The position numbers were made by a program, and so were the translations under genes. Positions 23,554 to 32,557 of a stretch of 64,000 bases of DNA are shown one piece after another. The stretch is from Allokutzneria sp. A3M-2-11 16 (GTDB lineage Bacteria > Actinomycetota > Actinomycetes > Mycobacteriales > Pseudonocardiaceae), in NCBI RefSeq assembly GCF_024213555.1, contig NZ_JANAVO010000009.1, forward strand, positions 174,397 to 238,396. The letters are read 5' to 3'. The notes under the pieces were generated by a model. The model made no database searches, was not told the DNA's origin, and was given only the letters and a program-made list of their open reading frames with translations. Position 1 is the first letter of the stretch; every line of letters begins with the position of its first letter.

Positions 23554-25939
23554 GAACAACCGGGCCGTGAACGGCGACGTGAACGCGTGCAACGGGTTGG
23601 TGCGCAAGGTGTTCGACGCTGAGTTCGTCAGTGGCTCCCGTGCGCCTGAGCCGCGCGCGAGTGCACAACGCCCACTGGTTCGGTACCTGAGCCGTGCGGC
23701 GTGGATGTGGCTCGCTGCGCAGTGGAGGCGAGCGGTTGCGGCGGTGTCCACATCGGACACGGTCCGGCACGCGTGGTCAGTGGCCGTCTACCGGGTGCGC
23801 AAGGCCCCGGTGGATGCGGTGCGGTTGGTGTGGTTCACGGTGCGGGGTGTGTGGCGGTGGACCGCCAAGGCGTGGACGTGGTTCACCTACGGCGACCTCC
23901 GCGCCGACGCCCGAACCGCTCGTGTCGCGGGGGATGCGGAGGCACGCCGTCAGGCTCAGGAGTTGATCCGTGCCGACGCGCAAGCGCGATGGGCGCGGCT
24001 CGGGCTCGTGCTCACCCGTGGCCTGACCACGGCCGCAGTACTGGCCGTGCTGGGCGGATTGTTGTGGCTGATCGATTCGTTCCTCGATCGCGCCGACATG
24101 TGGGACTGGTTGGCGACGGTGTACGAGGTGATCGATGCCTTCGTGTTGATCACCGCCACCGTTGGCCCGTGGCTGGCCTTCGCCGGACTCGTGGGGGTGC
24201 TGGTGGCCGCGACCGTGGAGGGGCGGGACACCTCACCGGGTGCGGGCTGGTTGGTGCGACCGGATCGTGACGACGCGGATTCGTGGGTGGATGAGCGGAT
24301 GGTGTCGAAAGCGTTGGCACACTTGGGAATCGCGCCGCTCGCCCAGTTCTTCAAGACCGGCGGCCAACTGCACTACACGATCGCCGCGCGCAAGGACGGA
24401 GACGGCACCGCCATGCAAATCCGGCTCCCAGCGGTCGGGGTCACGGCTGATCATGTCGCGGATCGGCGGGACCGCCTGGCCGCCAACATCGGCCGCGCCA
24501 CCCTGGAAGTGTGGCCGACCATGGGTGATGAGGCGTGCATCCTCGATCTCTGGATCGCCGACAAGGGCGCGTTGTCCAGTGGCGCCGGGGAATGGCCGTT
24601 GCAGCACGACGGCACCGTGGATGTGTTCGACGGCGTCCCGTTCGGACTCTCCCAGCGCGGAGCGGTCATCAACGCGCCGTTGATCGGCGCGAACTGGTTG
24701 GTCGGTGGCCGACCCGGACAGGGCAAGTCCGCCGCCCTGCGGACGCTCCTGCTCGGTGCGGCTCTTGATCCCACGGCGGAGTTGTGGGTGTTCGTCATGG
24801 GCGAGTCCCCGGACTTCGATCCGTTCGCGCCGCGCCTGACCCGCTATCGGATGGGCATGGACGACACGGTGGCCGAAGCCGCCGTGCAAGCCCTCTCGGA
24901 CCTCGTCGAGGAGATGGAGCGCCGGGGGAAGGTGCTCGGGGAGCAGCCGGGACGTCCGCCGAAGGTCTCGCGCAAGCTCGCCGACCGCCGTTCGCTCGGA
25001 CTGCATCCGTTGATCATCGCGATTGACGAGTGTCACGAGTTGTTCCAGCACGAGAAGTACGGCAAGCAGGCCGCCGTACTCGCGGTGCGGTTGGTCAAGC
25101 GCGGACGCAAGTACGGGATCGTCCTGTTGTTGGCCACGCAGTCGCCGACGAAGGACAGCATCCCCCGCGAGATCACCCGCAACGTCATGTGCGGCGCCGC
25201 CTTCAGCGTCGCCGACCAGGTAGCGAATGACGGATTGCTGGGCTCCGGCAAGTACAAGGCCGGTATCCGCGCGACCGAACTACGGATGGGCAAGGATCGC
25301 GGGACCGCCGTCGCGGTCGGCTTGACGGACAACGTGTTCGAGTTGGTGCGCGGCTTCTACATCCCGTTCGAGGACGGCACCGACATGGTGTCCCCGGTCA
25401 TCGCGCGCGCCCTGTCTGCCATCGAACACACCGGGCGTGAGATCACGGCCTCTAGCCGTCCGGTGATCGAAGCCGCACCGGTCGATCATCTCGCCGACAT
25501 CGCCGCCGTGCTCGACGGCGACACCCGTGCGAGGACTCAGACCGTGCTCAGCCGGTTGGCCGCGCGTAACCCGGATGTCTACGGCACATGGGGCTTCTCC
25601 GACCTGAAAGCGGAGATGGGCACGCACGGCGAACGGCCGCGCAAGATTCGCGGACACATGTACGTCATCGCCGAGGAAGTGGCCCGCGCGATCACCCGAC
25701 GCGACAGCGACACGAGCGCGCAGACACAGGGGGAAGCAGCGGGGGAGGCCAGGGGGAGCGGGGGAGTTCTCCCCACCCGACTCCCCCAGCAAACTCCCCC
25801 GCCTGACCAGGCGAAACACAGTCGGGGGAGGCGGAACCAGCGCAACCGGTCGAGCACCGAAAACCCCGGAAAACCGGGTGATCCGGCACCGTCGCCGGGC
25901 ACCCTCCCCCAGCCGGGCGGGGGTGCCGATGACAGCTAG
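23540..25939 (+). CDS. FtsK/SpoIIIE-type DNA translocase (TraB-like transfer protein)
   Basis: Start chosen at GTG 23540, overlapping the previous gene by 14 bases; the product has 799 residues. Two transmembrane helices lie near residues 155-225 (TAAVLAVLGGLLWLI, PWLAFAGLVGVLVAA). The motor has Walker A GRPGQGKSAA (about 390) and Walker B LIIAIDECHEL (about 495), then ATQSPTKDSIP. The C-terminus has a winged-helix-like part (TVLSRLAARN...) and a Pro/Gly/Gln-rich tail. In actinomycetes such a hexameric motor pumps double-stranded element DNA into the recipient; it is the core conjugation protein here. Confidence 0.9.
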   Translation: MKTPENNRAVNGDVNACNGLVRKVFDAEFVSGSRAPEPRASAQRPLVRYLSRAAWMWLAAQWRRAVAAVSTSDTVRHAWSVAVYRVRKAPVDAVRLVWFTVRGVWRWTAKAWTWFTYGDLRADARTARVAGDAEARRQAQELIRADAQARWARLGLVLTRGLTTAAVLAVLGGLLWLIDSFLDRADMWDWLATVYEVIDAFVLITATVGPWLAFAGLVGVLVAATVEGRDTSPGAGWLVRPDRDDADSWVDERMVSKALAHLGIAPLAQFFKTGGQLHYTIAARKDGDGTAMQIRLPAVGVTADHVADRRDRLAANIGRATLEVWPTMGDEACILDLWIADKGALSSGAGEWPLQHDGTVDVFDGVPFGLSQRGAVINAPLIGANWLVGGRPGQGKSAALRTLLLGAALDPTAELWVFVMGESPDFDPFAPRLTRYRMGMDDTVAEAAVQALSDLVEEMERRGKVLGEQPGRPPKVSRKLADRRSLGLHPLIIAIDECHELFQHEKYGKQAAVLAVRLVKRGRKYGIVLLLATQSPTKDSIPREITRNVMCGAAFSVADQVANDGLLGSGKYKAGIRATELRMGKDRGTAVAVGLTDNVFELVRGFYIPFEDGTDMVSPVIARALSAIEHTGREITASSRPVIEAAPVDHLADIAAVLDGDTRARTQTVLSRLAARNPDVYGTWGFSDLKAEMGTHGERPRKIRGHMYVIAEEVARAITRRDSDTSAQTQGEAAGEARGSGGVLPTRLPQQTPPPDQAKHSRGRRNQRNRSSTENPGKPGDPAPSPGTLPQPGGGADDS

Positions 25940-26219
25940 CGCACCCGCACCGCCATCCACCCGCACCGATCACGAAAGCAGCGACGATGACCAGCACGGC
26001 CGTGACAACGACACCGATCCCGACGCCCACCAGCATCCGGAACGGACGAGCACCACCGGAGCTGACGGCGGGCATACCGAACCGGTTGCCGGGCGGGTTC
26101 GGGTGACGCTCACGGCGGGACAGGACTGCGGCGTGTGGTTCGCCGTCAGCGGCGCCACGCTTGAGGAGGTGTTCGCCAGAATCGACGCGGTATGGCCGCA
26201 ACACCGAACCCCGTGTTAG
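25929..26219 (+). CDS. small hypothetical protein, last gene of the transfer operon
   Basis: The 96-residue product starts at ATG 25929 inside the end of the translocase gene. The first 50 residues are polar and disordered-looking (Asp/His/Glu/Thr-rich). The last 45 (GRVRVTLTAGQDCGVWFAVSGATLEEVFARIDAVW) form a compact domain of unknown family. It is followed within 20 bases by a strong terminator hairpin. Confidence 0.6.
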   Translation: MTASAPAPPSTRTDHESSDDDQHGRDNDTDPDAHQHPERTSTTGADGGHTEPVAGRVRVTLTAGQDCGVWFAVSGATLEEVFARIDAVWPQHRTPC

Positions 26220-26234
26220 GCCAGTCCCGGCAAA

Positions 26235-26269
26235 CTGTGGCCCTTGCGCACCGTGCGCAAGGGCCACAG
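26235..26269. terminator. bidirectional terminator between transfer operon and integrase
   Basis: CTGTGGCCCTTGCGCAC and its exact complement are separated by one base, forming a stem of at least 15 bp with a tight loop. It lies between the stops of the rightward transfer operon and the leftward recombinase gene. Confidence 0.85.
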
Positions 26270-26274
26270 CCCTT

Positions 26275-27963
26275 CTAGATCGGGTTGGTGCGGCGTGCCA
26301 CGTCCCGCCAGACCTCCGGCGTCTCCTCGAACATCTCCACGTGCTCAGGCAGGGACTCAGAATCTGGCGTCACGGTCACGCCGGGCGCCACCCCGACGAA
26401 CCGTGCCCCGGTCTCGGTGCTGATCTCGATCACGGCACCACCCCGCGTATTGATGTTCGGCACGTCCCGATCACGTGCCCCGGTCGGTACCTCGATCACG
26501 GGCACGACACGATCAGCCGCCATGACCACGAACCGGACCCCGAAGGACAGGAACACATCCCGCCTGACCATCGGGTCAAGGCCGCGCACCTTGTCCGACC
26601 ACACGGTGTCGGTGTCCACCCACCGCAGGCCGCCCGGATCGATCGGCAACGCCCGAAGACGGTCCACGTCAGCCATCATCGCCTCAGCCTTCGCGATGAT
26701 CACCGCACGCTCGTCCGGCTGGGCCTTGACCACCGAGGCCATAGTTTCGGCATAGCGGCGTTCCAGCCTCGCAATGTCATTGGCGTGATCGGTCGGTGGC
26801 ACCACCCGACGCTCCCGGACAATCACAGCGGAGAACGCGCGGGTGAACTCCGCCATCGCCAGCGCCTCAAGGCCGTCGACATCGGCACACGTGATGTGTT
26901 TCTTCGGGCAGTGCCACGCCTTCGACGCATACACCTGTACCGTGCCGTCTTTCTTGGTGTACTTATTCGTTCGCTGCTTGAGCCACAACGGTCCGGCACA
27001 CTCGGGGCAGACGAACAACCCGGAGAACGGCATGATCCGGCGCGCTCCCCGTGCCTGAAGTTCCGGCCGGAGAATGTTCGCCTTGATCTCCTTGTGTTCC
27101 GCTTCGCTGTAGATTCCCCACTCGACAAGATGGGTGTTCGTCAAAATGTCCCGCACGGACGGTAGAGCCCACGTCGCCCCCAGCGACGGCATCGGAAGGT
27201 TCTCCCGTTCCGCCTTGTGCTGCCGTGTCCGCTCCATCGGAGTCGGGATTTCCCGATCGTTCAGCCAGCGCATGAGGTCAGCCTGCCGCGCGCCACTCCG
27301 GGCCTTGGCGGACAGCTCCCGTAGCACCTCAACGGCGACCGGGTCGACCGCGATTTCGAGCCCTTCACCGTTCTCCCGGCGCACCGGCATCAGGCCGTAC
27401 ACGTACCGGTCGCCCGTCCACCGACCGTTCTCCCGGTGCTTGGCCTTCGCATCGGCAATCCGCTCGGCAATCCGACCGCGCTCCATCTCCGCGATAGCCG
27501 CAAGCACCGTGATAATGAGCTTGGCAAGCTCCATCGATGTGTCAATGCCCTCAGACACGAACACAATCCGCTTGCCGTTCTCACGCGCCCACCGAAACAA
27601 CGCAAGAATATCTTCGGTGTCCCTGCCCACCCGATCGAGCTTCGTCACGATCAAGGTCTTCCAATGCGCCGGGGGATTCTCGCCCAGCCACGGCCCCAAC
27701 TCAGGACGCTCGAACGCAGACAGCGCACCCGACACACTCAGGTCAGAAATCGTGTCCACGATCGGGATATCGAACGCGTTAGCCCACCGCGTGCCCTTCT
27801 CGAACTGAACTTCCTCCGCCGTGGAACCATCCTGGGTGTAAGACTCGCGGGCATAGATCAACGCCGCGTCGTTGTCCGGCGTGAACGGGATCTCAGGCCG
27901 CTTCTCCGCCCGCACCCGCTTCAGGGCACGCTTGGCCGACCGCTTCGGGGCACGCTTAGCCAT
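26275..27963 (-). CDS. large serine recombinase (element integrase)
   Basis: Start chosen at ATG 27963; the product has 562 residues. A lysine/arginine-rich N-terminal extension (about 1-22) precedes the catalytic domain, with the nucleophile Ser41 in LIYARESYTQDGS and the motif VTKLDRVGRD near 116. Next come a recombinase domain and a zinc-ribbon domain (FVCPECAGPLW ... WHCPKKH). A coiled-coil-like stretch (DHANDIARLERRYAETMASV) and a C-terminal domain complete the typical layout. It should integrate the element by attP x attB recombination. It is transcribed leftward, away from the right-hand junction, which probably lies within about 170 bp upstream. Confidence 0.93.
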   Translation of the reverse strand: MAKRAPKRSAKRALKRVRAEKRPEIPFTPDNDAALIYARESYTQDGSTAEEVQFEKGTRWANAFDIPIVDTISDLSVSGALSAFERPELGPWLGENPPAHWKTLIVTKLDRVGRDTEDILALFRWARENGKRIVFVSEGIDTSMELAKLIITVLAAIAEMERGRIAERIADAKAKHRENGRWTGDRYVYGLMPVRRENGEGLEIAVDPVAVEVLRELSAKARSGARQADLMRWLNDREIPTPMERTRQHKAERENLPMPSLGATWALPSVRDILTNTHLVEWGIYSEAEHKEIKANILRPELQARGARRIMPFSGLFVCPECAGPLWLKQRTNKYTKKDGTVQVYASKAWHCPKKHITCADVDGLEALAMAEFTRAFSAVIVRERRVVPPTDHANDIARLERRYAETMASVVKAQPDERAVIIAKAEAMMADVDRLRALPIDPGGLRWVDTDTVWSDKVRGLDPMVRRDVFLSFGVRFVVMAADRVVPVIEVPTGARDRDVPNINTRGGAVIEISTETGARFVGVAPGVTVTPDSESLPEHVEMFEETPEVWRDVARRTNPI

Positions 27964-28139
27964 GATCACGCCACCCCCCTCAACGTCGTCCCCAACCACC
28001 CTAGACACGCTGAACCCCATGTCAGGCCCCTCACGCTCCGGCTGCACCGTTCGTGTCGGTCAGCAATGAGGGCAGCAATGACTCATTCAGCACGTAAGCG
28101 GGGGCGTTTGCGGTGGTGGGGCCCGGGTAGCCGAAGCGC

Positions 28140-28577
28140 ATGACGCTTGAGATCCGTGCTCCTGTCCAGCCTGTCGCGGCATGGGTGGGCGCGGTCTTCC
28201 TGGCGCTGGGCATTCTCGGGTTCGTCCCGGGTGCGACGACCGGCTACGAGAAGTTGCGGATGGCGGGGCAGGACTCTGCCGCACTGCTGTTCGGGGTGTT
28301 CGCGGTGTCCGTGCTGCTCAACGTCGTGCACTTGCTGTTCGGCGTCGGCGGGTTGGTGTTCGGCCGGAATCCGGCGTCGGCGCGGCTGTACCTGATCGGC
28401 GGCGGCGCGGTGTGCCTGGCGCTGTGGGGCTACGGCCTGCTCACGGAGGACACGAGCGCGGCGAACTTCGTACCGTTCAACGCCGCCGCGGACTGGCTCC
28501 ACTTCGGACTCGGCGCGGCGATGGTGTTGCTGGGCCTGGTGACCGCCCGCGCCCGGACGTCTTCGTCTCCAATGTGA
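28140..28577 (+). CDS. DUF4383 membrane protein
   Basis: The 145-residue protein has four transmembrane helices (VGAVFLALGILGFVPG, LFGVFAVSVLLNVVHLLFGVGGLVFG, YLIGGGAVCLALWGYGLL, WLHFGLGAAMVLLGLV) and the DUF4383 pattern (N-x-VHLLFGV-x-GL, then NAADWLHFGLG). The family is common in actinobacteria and of unknown function, often stress-linked. It is the first chromosomal gene right of the integrase. Confidence 0.85.
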   Translation: MTLEIRAPVQPVAAWVGAVFLALGILGFVPGATTGYEKLRMAGQDSAALLFGVFAVSVLLNVVHLLFGVGGLVFGRNPASARLYLIGGGAVCLALWGYGLLTEDTSAANFVPFNAAADWLHFGLGAAMVLLGLVTARARTSSSPM

Positions 28578-28589
28578 TCCTGATGAACG

Positions 28590-28991
28590 GCCTCGACGAC
28601 CGGGCGATGACGAAGAGCTTGCTGCGCAGATCACGGTCGCCGACGACGAGTCCGCGTTGGGGGACTGGTGGCGGCCGCGCGCGCGGTGGTCCAGCGCGCC
28701 GATGACCAGCCGATGGCGAAACCGACCGACTTGCCCGATCCGGGCGAATTGGAGCTTGAGCAGGCGTTGTCGCCGAGGGATGCGTTCTTCGGCCCGGCCG
28801 GGCATGTCGACGCCGATAAGGCGGTCGGTCGTATCGCGGCCGAGACAATCAGTCCCTATCAGCCCGGTGTTCCGGCGATCCTGCCTGGTGAGGTCATCAC
28901 CCGGCCGATCCGGACATCGGGACAATCCGCGTCACCACCGGCTGACGCCGCTCACCCGAAAACCCGGCGGACGCCGGAGGGCTTTCGGTAA
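28590..28991 (+). pseudogene. remnant of an Orn/Lys/Arg decarboxylase (C-terminal fragment, frameshifted)
   Basis: The last part of the frame (SPRDAFFGPAGHVDADKAVGRIAAETISPYQPGVP, then ILPGEVIT) is characteristic of the C-terminal domain of PLP-dependent ornithine/lysine/arginine decarboxylases. Upstream, another frame carries AAQITVADDESALG, which should join to LVAAARAVVQRAD. One extra G in the run at 28658-28663 breaks the frame. The N-terminal PLP domain (about 350 residues) is absent because the DUF4383 gene lies directly upstream. It is clearly a decayed fragment and ends just before a strong terminator. Confidence 0.8.
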
Positions 28992-29017
28992 AGAAAGCCC
29001 TCCGGCACCCGCCGGGT
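28962..29017. terminator. bidirectional terminator between the decarboxylase remnant and lsr2
   Basis: An inner 14-bp stem (GCCGGAGGGCTTTC and its complement, loop GGTAAA) is extended by a 9-bp outer stem (ACCCGGCGG/CCGCCGGGT) across a 2x2 internal loop. It lies between convergent coding regions. Confidence 0.85.
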
Positions 29018-29035
29018 CGGCCGGCGCAAAAGAGC

Positions 29036-29389
29036 TCAGGCGGCGGCGGGGTTCGCGGCCTCGTAGGCCTCGATCACCGTGCTCGGGATGCGGCCCCGGT
29101 CGGAGACCTCGTGCCCGTTGGCCTTGGCCCACTCACGAATCGCCCTGGTCTCGTCCTTGCTGCGGCCCGAGGCGGGCGCGCCGAGGCGGGTACCGCGCTT
29201 GGCCCGGCCACCGAGCCTGCGGGCGCTGGCGACGAACGGTTCGAGGACGGCGCGGAGTTTCGCCGAGTTCTCCTCATTGAGGTCGATCTCATAGGTCAGA
29301 CCGTCGAGGCCGAACTCGATACGCGAGATGTCCTCGCTGCTCGTGCCGTCCAGATCATCGATCAACTGCACAACAGTGCGCTGCGCCAT
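29036..29389 (-). CDS. lsr2: Lsr2 nucleoid-associated protein / xenogeneic silencer
   Basis: The 117-residue protein has the N-terminal dimerisation domain ([21 protein letters not shown], beta-rich, about 5-60) and the C-terminal DNA-binding domain (about 75-115) with the minor-groove RGR motif ([17 protein letters not shown]). Lsr2 binds AT-rich DNA and silences acquired genes, so the lower-GC element cassette nearby is a natural target (inference). A short AT-rich leader (29390-29456) separates it from the stop of the AfsR-type gene. Confidence 0.95.
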   Translation of the reverse strand: MAQRTVVQLIDDLDGTSSEDISRIEFGLDGLTYEIDLNEENSAKLRAVLEPFVASARRLGGRAKRGTRLGAPASGRSKDETRAIREWAKANGHEVSDRGRIPSTVIEAYEAANPAAA

Positions 29390-29456
29390 GCGACATCACC
29401 CAAGAAGAAGTTGTCTGAATATCAGGTACGAAACAACCCTAGCAAAAAAGAAGAAC

Positions 29457-32400
29457 TCACTCCAACCCTTGCCCCACCCGGACGATGTAGTCCGGATCGA
29501 ATTCGCCTTCCAGCCGGAATGCCTCGGCAAAGGCGGGCTCGCCCACGGCCCGCCGGATGACGGTCGAGATCCGGTCGATGTCGGCGCTTTCTGCTGGTGG
29601 CAACGGCGCGCCCGCGGATTCCCGCAAGGCGCTCGCCGCGCCCAGCATCCGGGCGGCGTGCGGAAAATCGCCGGAAAGGGCGTGCGCCCCGGCGAGCCCT
29701 TCGAGCGCGAGGGCGACCGCCCTGGGGTCCCCGGTCGAGCGCGCGGTGGCGTAGGAGTCGAGGTGCCGGGCGAACGCGGTCGCGGCGTCCCCGCGCTGTT
29801 CGGCGGTGAAGCCCAGTTCAGCGAGGATGAACGCGAGGCCGTGCGCCCCGCCCCACCGCCTGCACCAGTCGAGCCAGTTCAGCAGGTGCCGCTCCGCCTC
29901 GGCGAACCTGCCCTGCCGCCGGGCGCCCAGCGCCAGCCCGATCTCGGCGTGCTGGACGCCCCATCGATAGGACTGCTCCTCGGCCATGTGCATCGATCGG
30001 GTGTGAAATTTCTCCGCTTCCGGGTAATCGCCGGCCAGCAACGCGCTGCGGCCCAGCCCGGCCAGTTCGTGGGCGGCCTCGGTCCACAATCCGAGTTCCT
30101 CGGCATTGCGCAGCCCTTCCCGGCGCAGGCGCACCGCGGTGTCGTAGTCGCCCGCCACCTCGGCCAGCTGCGACAGCACCTGCCCGGCTTTCACCTGTCC
30201 CCAGCGGTCGCCCAGTTCCTCGAAGAGGGCCAGGCTTTCCGCGCCGATCCGCCGCGCCTGCGCGAGATCGGTCGCGGCCAGCGCGAACGCCTCCGTGCTC
30301 AGCGCGGCCGCGATGCCCCACTGGTCCCCGGCCGCACGGAGATCGGCGAGCAGTCTTTCGCCGGAAGCACGTGCGCCAAATCCCTTCTGGGTGAAACGCA
30401 AGAACCATTCGCCTTGTGCGCGGTCCTCGACGGCGTCCAGCAACGCGGGGCCGGGCTCGACCGAGTCCGGGTCGGCCGCGTCGCGGATCAGCAACGCGAA
30501 GCCCGCGCGCCAGACCTCGGCCTTCGCTCGAACCGGCGCCGGGCCGCCCAGGTCCAGCGCCGCGTCGAGGGCTCGGCGCGCCTCCCCCAGCCTGCCGCGC
30601 AGGAACCAGTACCACCCGAGCGCGTTGGCCAGCCGCAGCGCGGAGTCGCCGTCGAGCGCCCGGTGGAAGTTGGCGCTCTCCGCGTCCAGCCGCCGAAGCC
30701 ACTGTCGCTGGTCCCGGCCACGGAGATGCGGCTCGGCCTGCTCGGCGAACTCCGTGTAGTAGTGCCGGTGCCGCGCTCGCAGTTCCTCGGTCTCCCCTGC
30801 TTCGTCCAGGCGTTCCAGGCAGTACGCCGCGACGGATTCGAGGAGCCGGTACCGCGGCCCGTCCGCCGTCTCGATCATCACGACCAGCGACCGGTCCACC
30901 AGGCGGGCCAGGACGTCGAGCGTTCCGCCGGACACCGCCTCCGCCGCGTCGAGGGTGCAGCCGTCCGCGTGCACGGCCAGCCGCCGCAGCACGGTCTGCT
31001 CCGTCTCCGTCAGCAGTTCCCAGCTCCAGTCGATCACCGCGCGCAACGTCCGCTGGCGGCTCGGTGCCGTGCGCCGTCCCTCGGCCAGCAACGCGAACCG
31101 GTCGTCGATCCGCGCGGCCAGCTCCCGCACGCCGAGCGCGCGCAACCGGGTCGCCGCCAGCTCCAAGGCCAGCGGAATCCCGTCGAGCCTGCGGCAGATC
31201 GTCGCGACGGCCTCGGCGTCGCCCTCGTCCAGGACGAACCCCGGAGCGGCACGCGCCGCGAAGAGCTGTGCGGCTTCGGGTGGGTCCAGGGGCGGAACCG
31301 GCCACACCGCTTCGCCTTCCGCGGCAAGGGGTTGACGGCTCGTCGCCAGGACGCGCACGCCCGGCGCGGCGCGCAACAGCCGCTCGGCCAGCTCCGCGAC
31401 GGCTTCGACCACGTGCTCGCAGTTGTCCAGCACCAGGAGCAGTCGTTTCGTCCGCAGCATGCTCGCGAGCCGCTGCTCCAACCCAGGTCCGGGCGTGTCC
31501 TCGCGGAGTCCGACCACAGTGGACACGAGGTCGGCCACCCCGCGGTCCGCCCCGGAGAGTTCGACCAGCCACACGCCGTCCGGGAACGCTTTCGTGAGCT
31601 GCCTGGCGGTTTCGACGGCGAGGCGGGTCTTGCCGACGCCGCCCGGCCCGGTCAGCGTCACCAGGCGGCTGTCGCCGAGCAGGGCCCGCAGCTCGGCCAC
31701 CGCCGCCACGCGGCCGATCAGCGCGGTGAGCGGGGCGGGCAGGTTCGTCGGCGGCTCGGCGCTCAGCCCGGGATCGCGTTCGAGGATCGCCTGCCGGAGC
31801 GCCACCAGGTCCGGCCCCGGGTCCAGGCCGAGTTCCTCGGCGAGCCGGTGGCGCAGCCGGTCGTAGCCCTCCAGCGCCTCGCCCTGCCGCCCGGCCCCGT
31901 AGAGCGCTCGCATGTGCACGGCGCGCAAGCGTTCCCGCAGCGGGTGCCGGTCCACCAGCTCGCCAAGCTCACCGAGGAGGTCCACCGCGTCGTGCCCGTC
32001 CGCCGCCAGCCACGCCTCGGCCCGGTCCTCCAGCGCGGCCAACCGGTTCTCCGAGAGGCGTTCGACGGCGTGGCGCGCGAACTCCGCGTCCTGGAACTCG
32101 GCGAAGGCCGGACCGCGCCACAGTTCCAGCGCTTCCGTCAACAGCTTCACCTTGGCGCCGGGATCGTCCACCGCCCGCGCTCGCCCGCGAAGGGCCTCGA
32201 ACCGCCCCGCGTCCACCATGCCCGGCTCGACGCGCAACGCATAGCCGGACGGGCGCGAGACGACCAGCTCTCGTGCATCACCCAGCGCGCGCCGGAGCTG
32301 CCAGACCCGCGTCTGGAGGGTCTTCGCGGGGTTGACCGGCAGCCGCTCGCCCCAGAGGTCGTCGATGAGCCGATCCGCCGACACGAACTCGCCCTCGTGC

Positions 32401-32504
32401 AGCAGCAGGTCGGCGAGCAACGCGCGGACCTTGGACTCCGGGACCACCACCGGAGTCCCGTCCGCCGTCCACACCTCAAGCGGACCGAGCACTCCGAAAC
32501 GCAC
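29457..32504 (-). CDS. AfsR/SARP-family transcriptional regulator with NB-ARC and TPR domains
   Basis: The product has 1015 residues. A winged-helix OmpR-like DNA-binding domain (about 1-95, VRALLADLLLHEGEFVSADRLIDDLWG) is followed by the bacterial transcriptional activation domain (about 100-245). An NB-ARC ATPase follows, with Walker A LTGPGGVGKTRLA near 285 and Walker B LLLVLDNCEH near 355. About 400 residues of TPR-like helices complete the C-terminal half. Such large SARPs activate secondary-metabolite or nearby genes from direct-repeat sites. A perfect 11-bp direct repeat lies in the divergent gap to the imine-reductase-like gene, its likely target. Confidence 0.93.
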   Translation of the reverse strand: MRFGVLGPLEVWTADGTPVVVPESKVRALLADLLLHEGEFVSADRLIDDLWGERLPVNPAKTLQTRVWQLRRALGDARELVVSRPSGYALRVEPGMVDAGRFEALRGRARAVDDPGAKVKLLTEALELWRGPAFAEFQDAEFARHAVERLSENRLAALEDRAEAWLAADGHDAVDLLGELGELVDRHPLRERLRAVHMRALYGAGRQGEALEGYDRLRHRLAEELGLDPGPDLVALRQAILERDPGLSAEPPTNLPAPLTALIGRVAAVAELRALLGDSRLVTLTGPGGVGKTRLAVETARQLTKAFPDGVWLVELSGADRGVADLVSTVVGLREDTPGPGLEQRLASMLRTKRLLLVLDNCEHVVEAVAELAERLLRAAPGVRVLATSRQPLAAEGEAVWPVPPLDPPEAAQLFAARAAPGFVLDEGDAEAVATICRRLDGIPLALELAATRLRALGVRELAARIDDRFALLAEGRRTAPSRQRTLRAVIDWSWELLTETEQTVLRRLAVHADGCTLDAAEAVSGGTLDVLARLVDRSLVVMIETADGPRYRLLESVAAYCLERLDEAGETEELRARHRHYYTEFAEQAEPHLRGRDQRQWLRRLDAESANFHRALDGDSALRLANALGWYWFLRGRLGEARRALDAALDLGGPAPVRAKAEVWRAGFALLIRDAADPDSVEPGPALLDAVEDRAQGEWFLRFTQKGFGARASGERLLADLRAAGDQWGIAAALSTEAFALAATDLAQARRIGAESLALFEELGDRWGQVKAGQVLSQLAEVAGDYDTAVRLRREGLRNAEELGLWTEAAHELAGLGRSALLAGDYPEAEKFHTRSMHMAEEQSYRWGVQHAEIGLALGARRQGRFAEAERHLLNWLDWCRRWGGAHGLAFILAELGFTAEQRGDAATAFARHLDSYATARSTGDPRAVALALEGLAGAHALSGDFPHAARMLGAASALRESAGAPLPPAESADIDRISTVIRRAVGEPAFAEAFRLEGEFDPDYIVRVGQGLE

Positions 32505-32515
32505 GGCAACACCGT

Positions 32516-32537
32516 ACCTAGACCGGACCTAGACCGG
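32516..32537. promoter_or_regulatory. tandem 11-bp direct repeat, probable SARP binding site
   Basis: ACCTAGACCGG occurs twice back to back. SARP regulators are known to bind heptamer direct repeats with 11-bp spacing. The site sits between the divergent AfsR-type and imine-reductase-like genes. Confidence 0.6.
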
Positions 32538-32557
32538 GTTTTCGCAGAGTGGGCGCC

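Larger units (their letters stand above)
14584..28139. mobile_element. integrative and conjugative element of the actinomycete (AICE) type, approximate limits
   Basis: The segment holds a large serine recombinase at its right end, a MerR/Xis-like protein, an FtsK/SpoIIIE-type DNA translocase in an operon with membrane proteins, a WhiB-like protein, several XRE/HTH regulators and a lower-GC cassette. Actinomycete elements of this kind transfer double-stranded DNA with a single TraB/FtsK-like ATPase. No replication initiator, primase or relaxase is recognised. The limits are set by the last 30-bp repeat on the left and the DUF4383 gene on the right. I could not identify attL and attR. Confidence 0.75.

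Noticed and set aside
14524..28092. The shared GTGCTGAATGAGTCATTG as the att core of the element
   Set aside because: The two copies are in inverted orientation and the core belongs to the 30-bp repeat family, so it is not evidence of attL/attR by itself.
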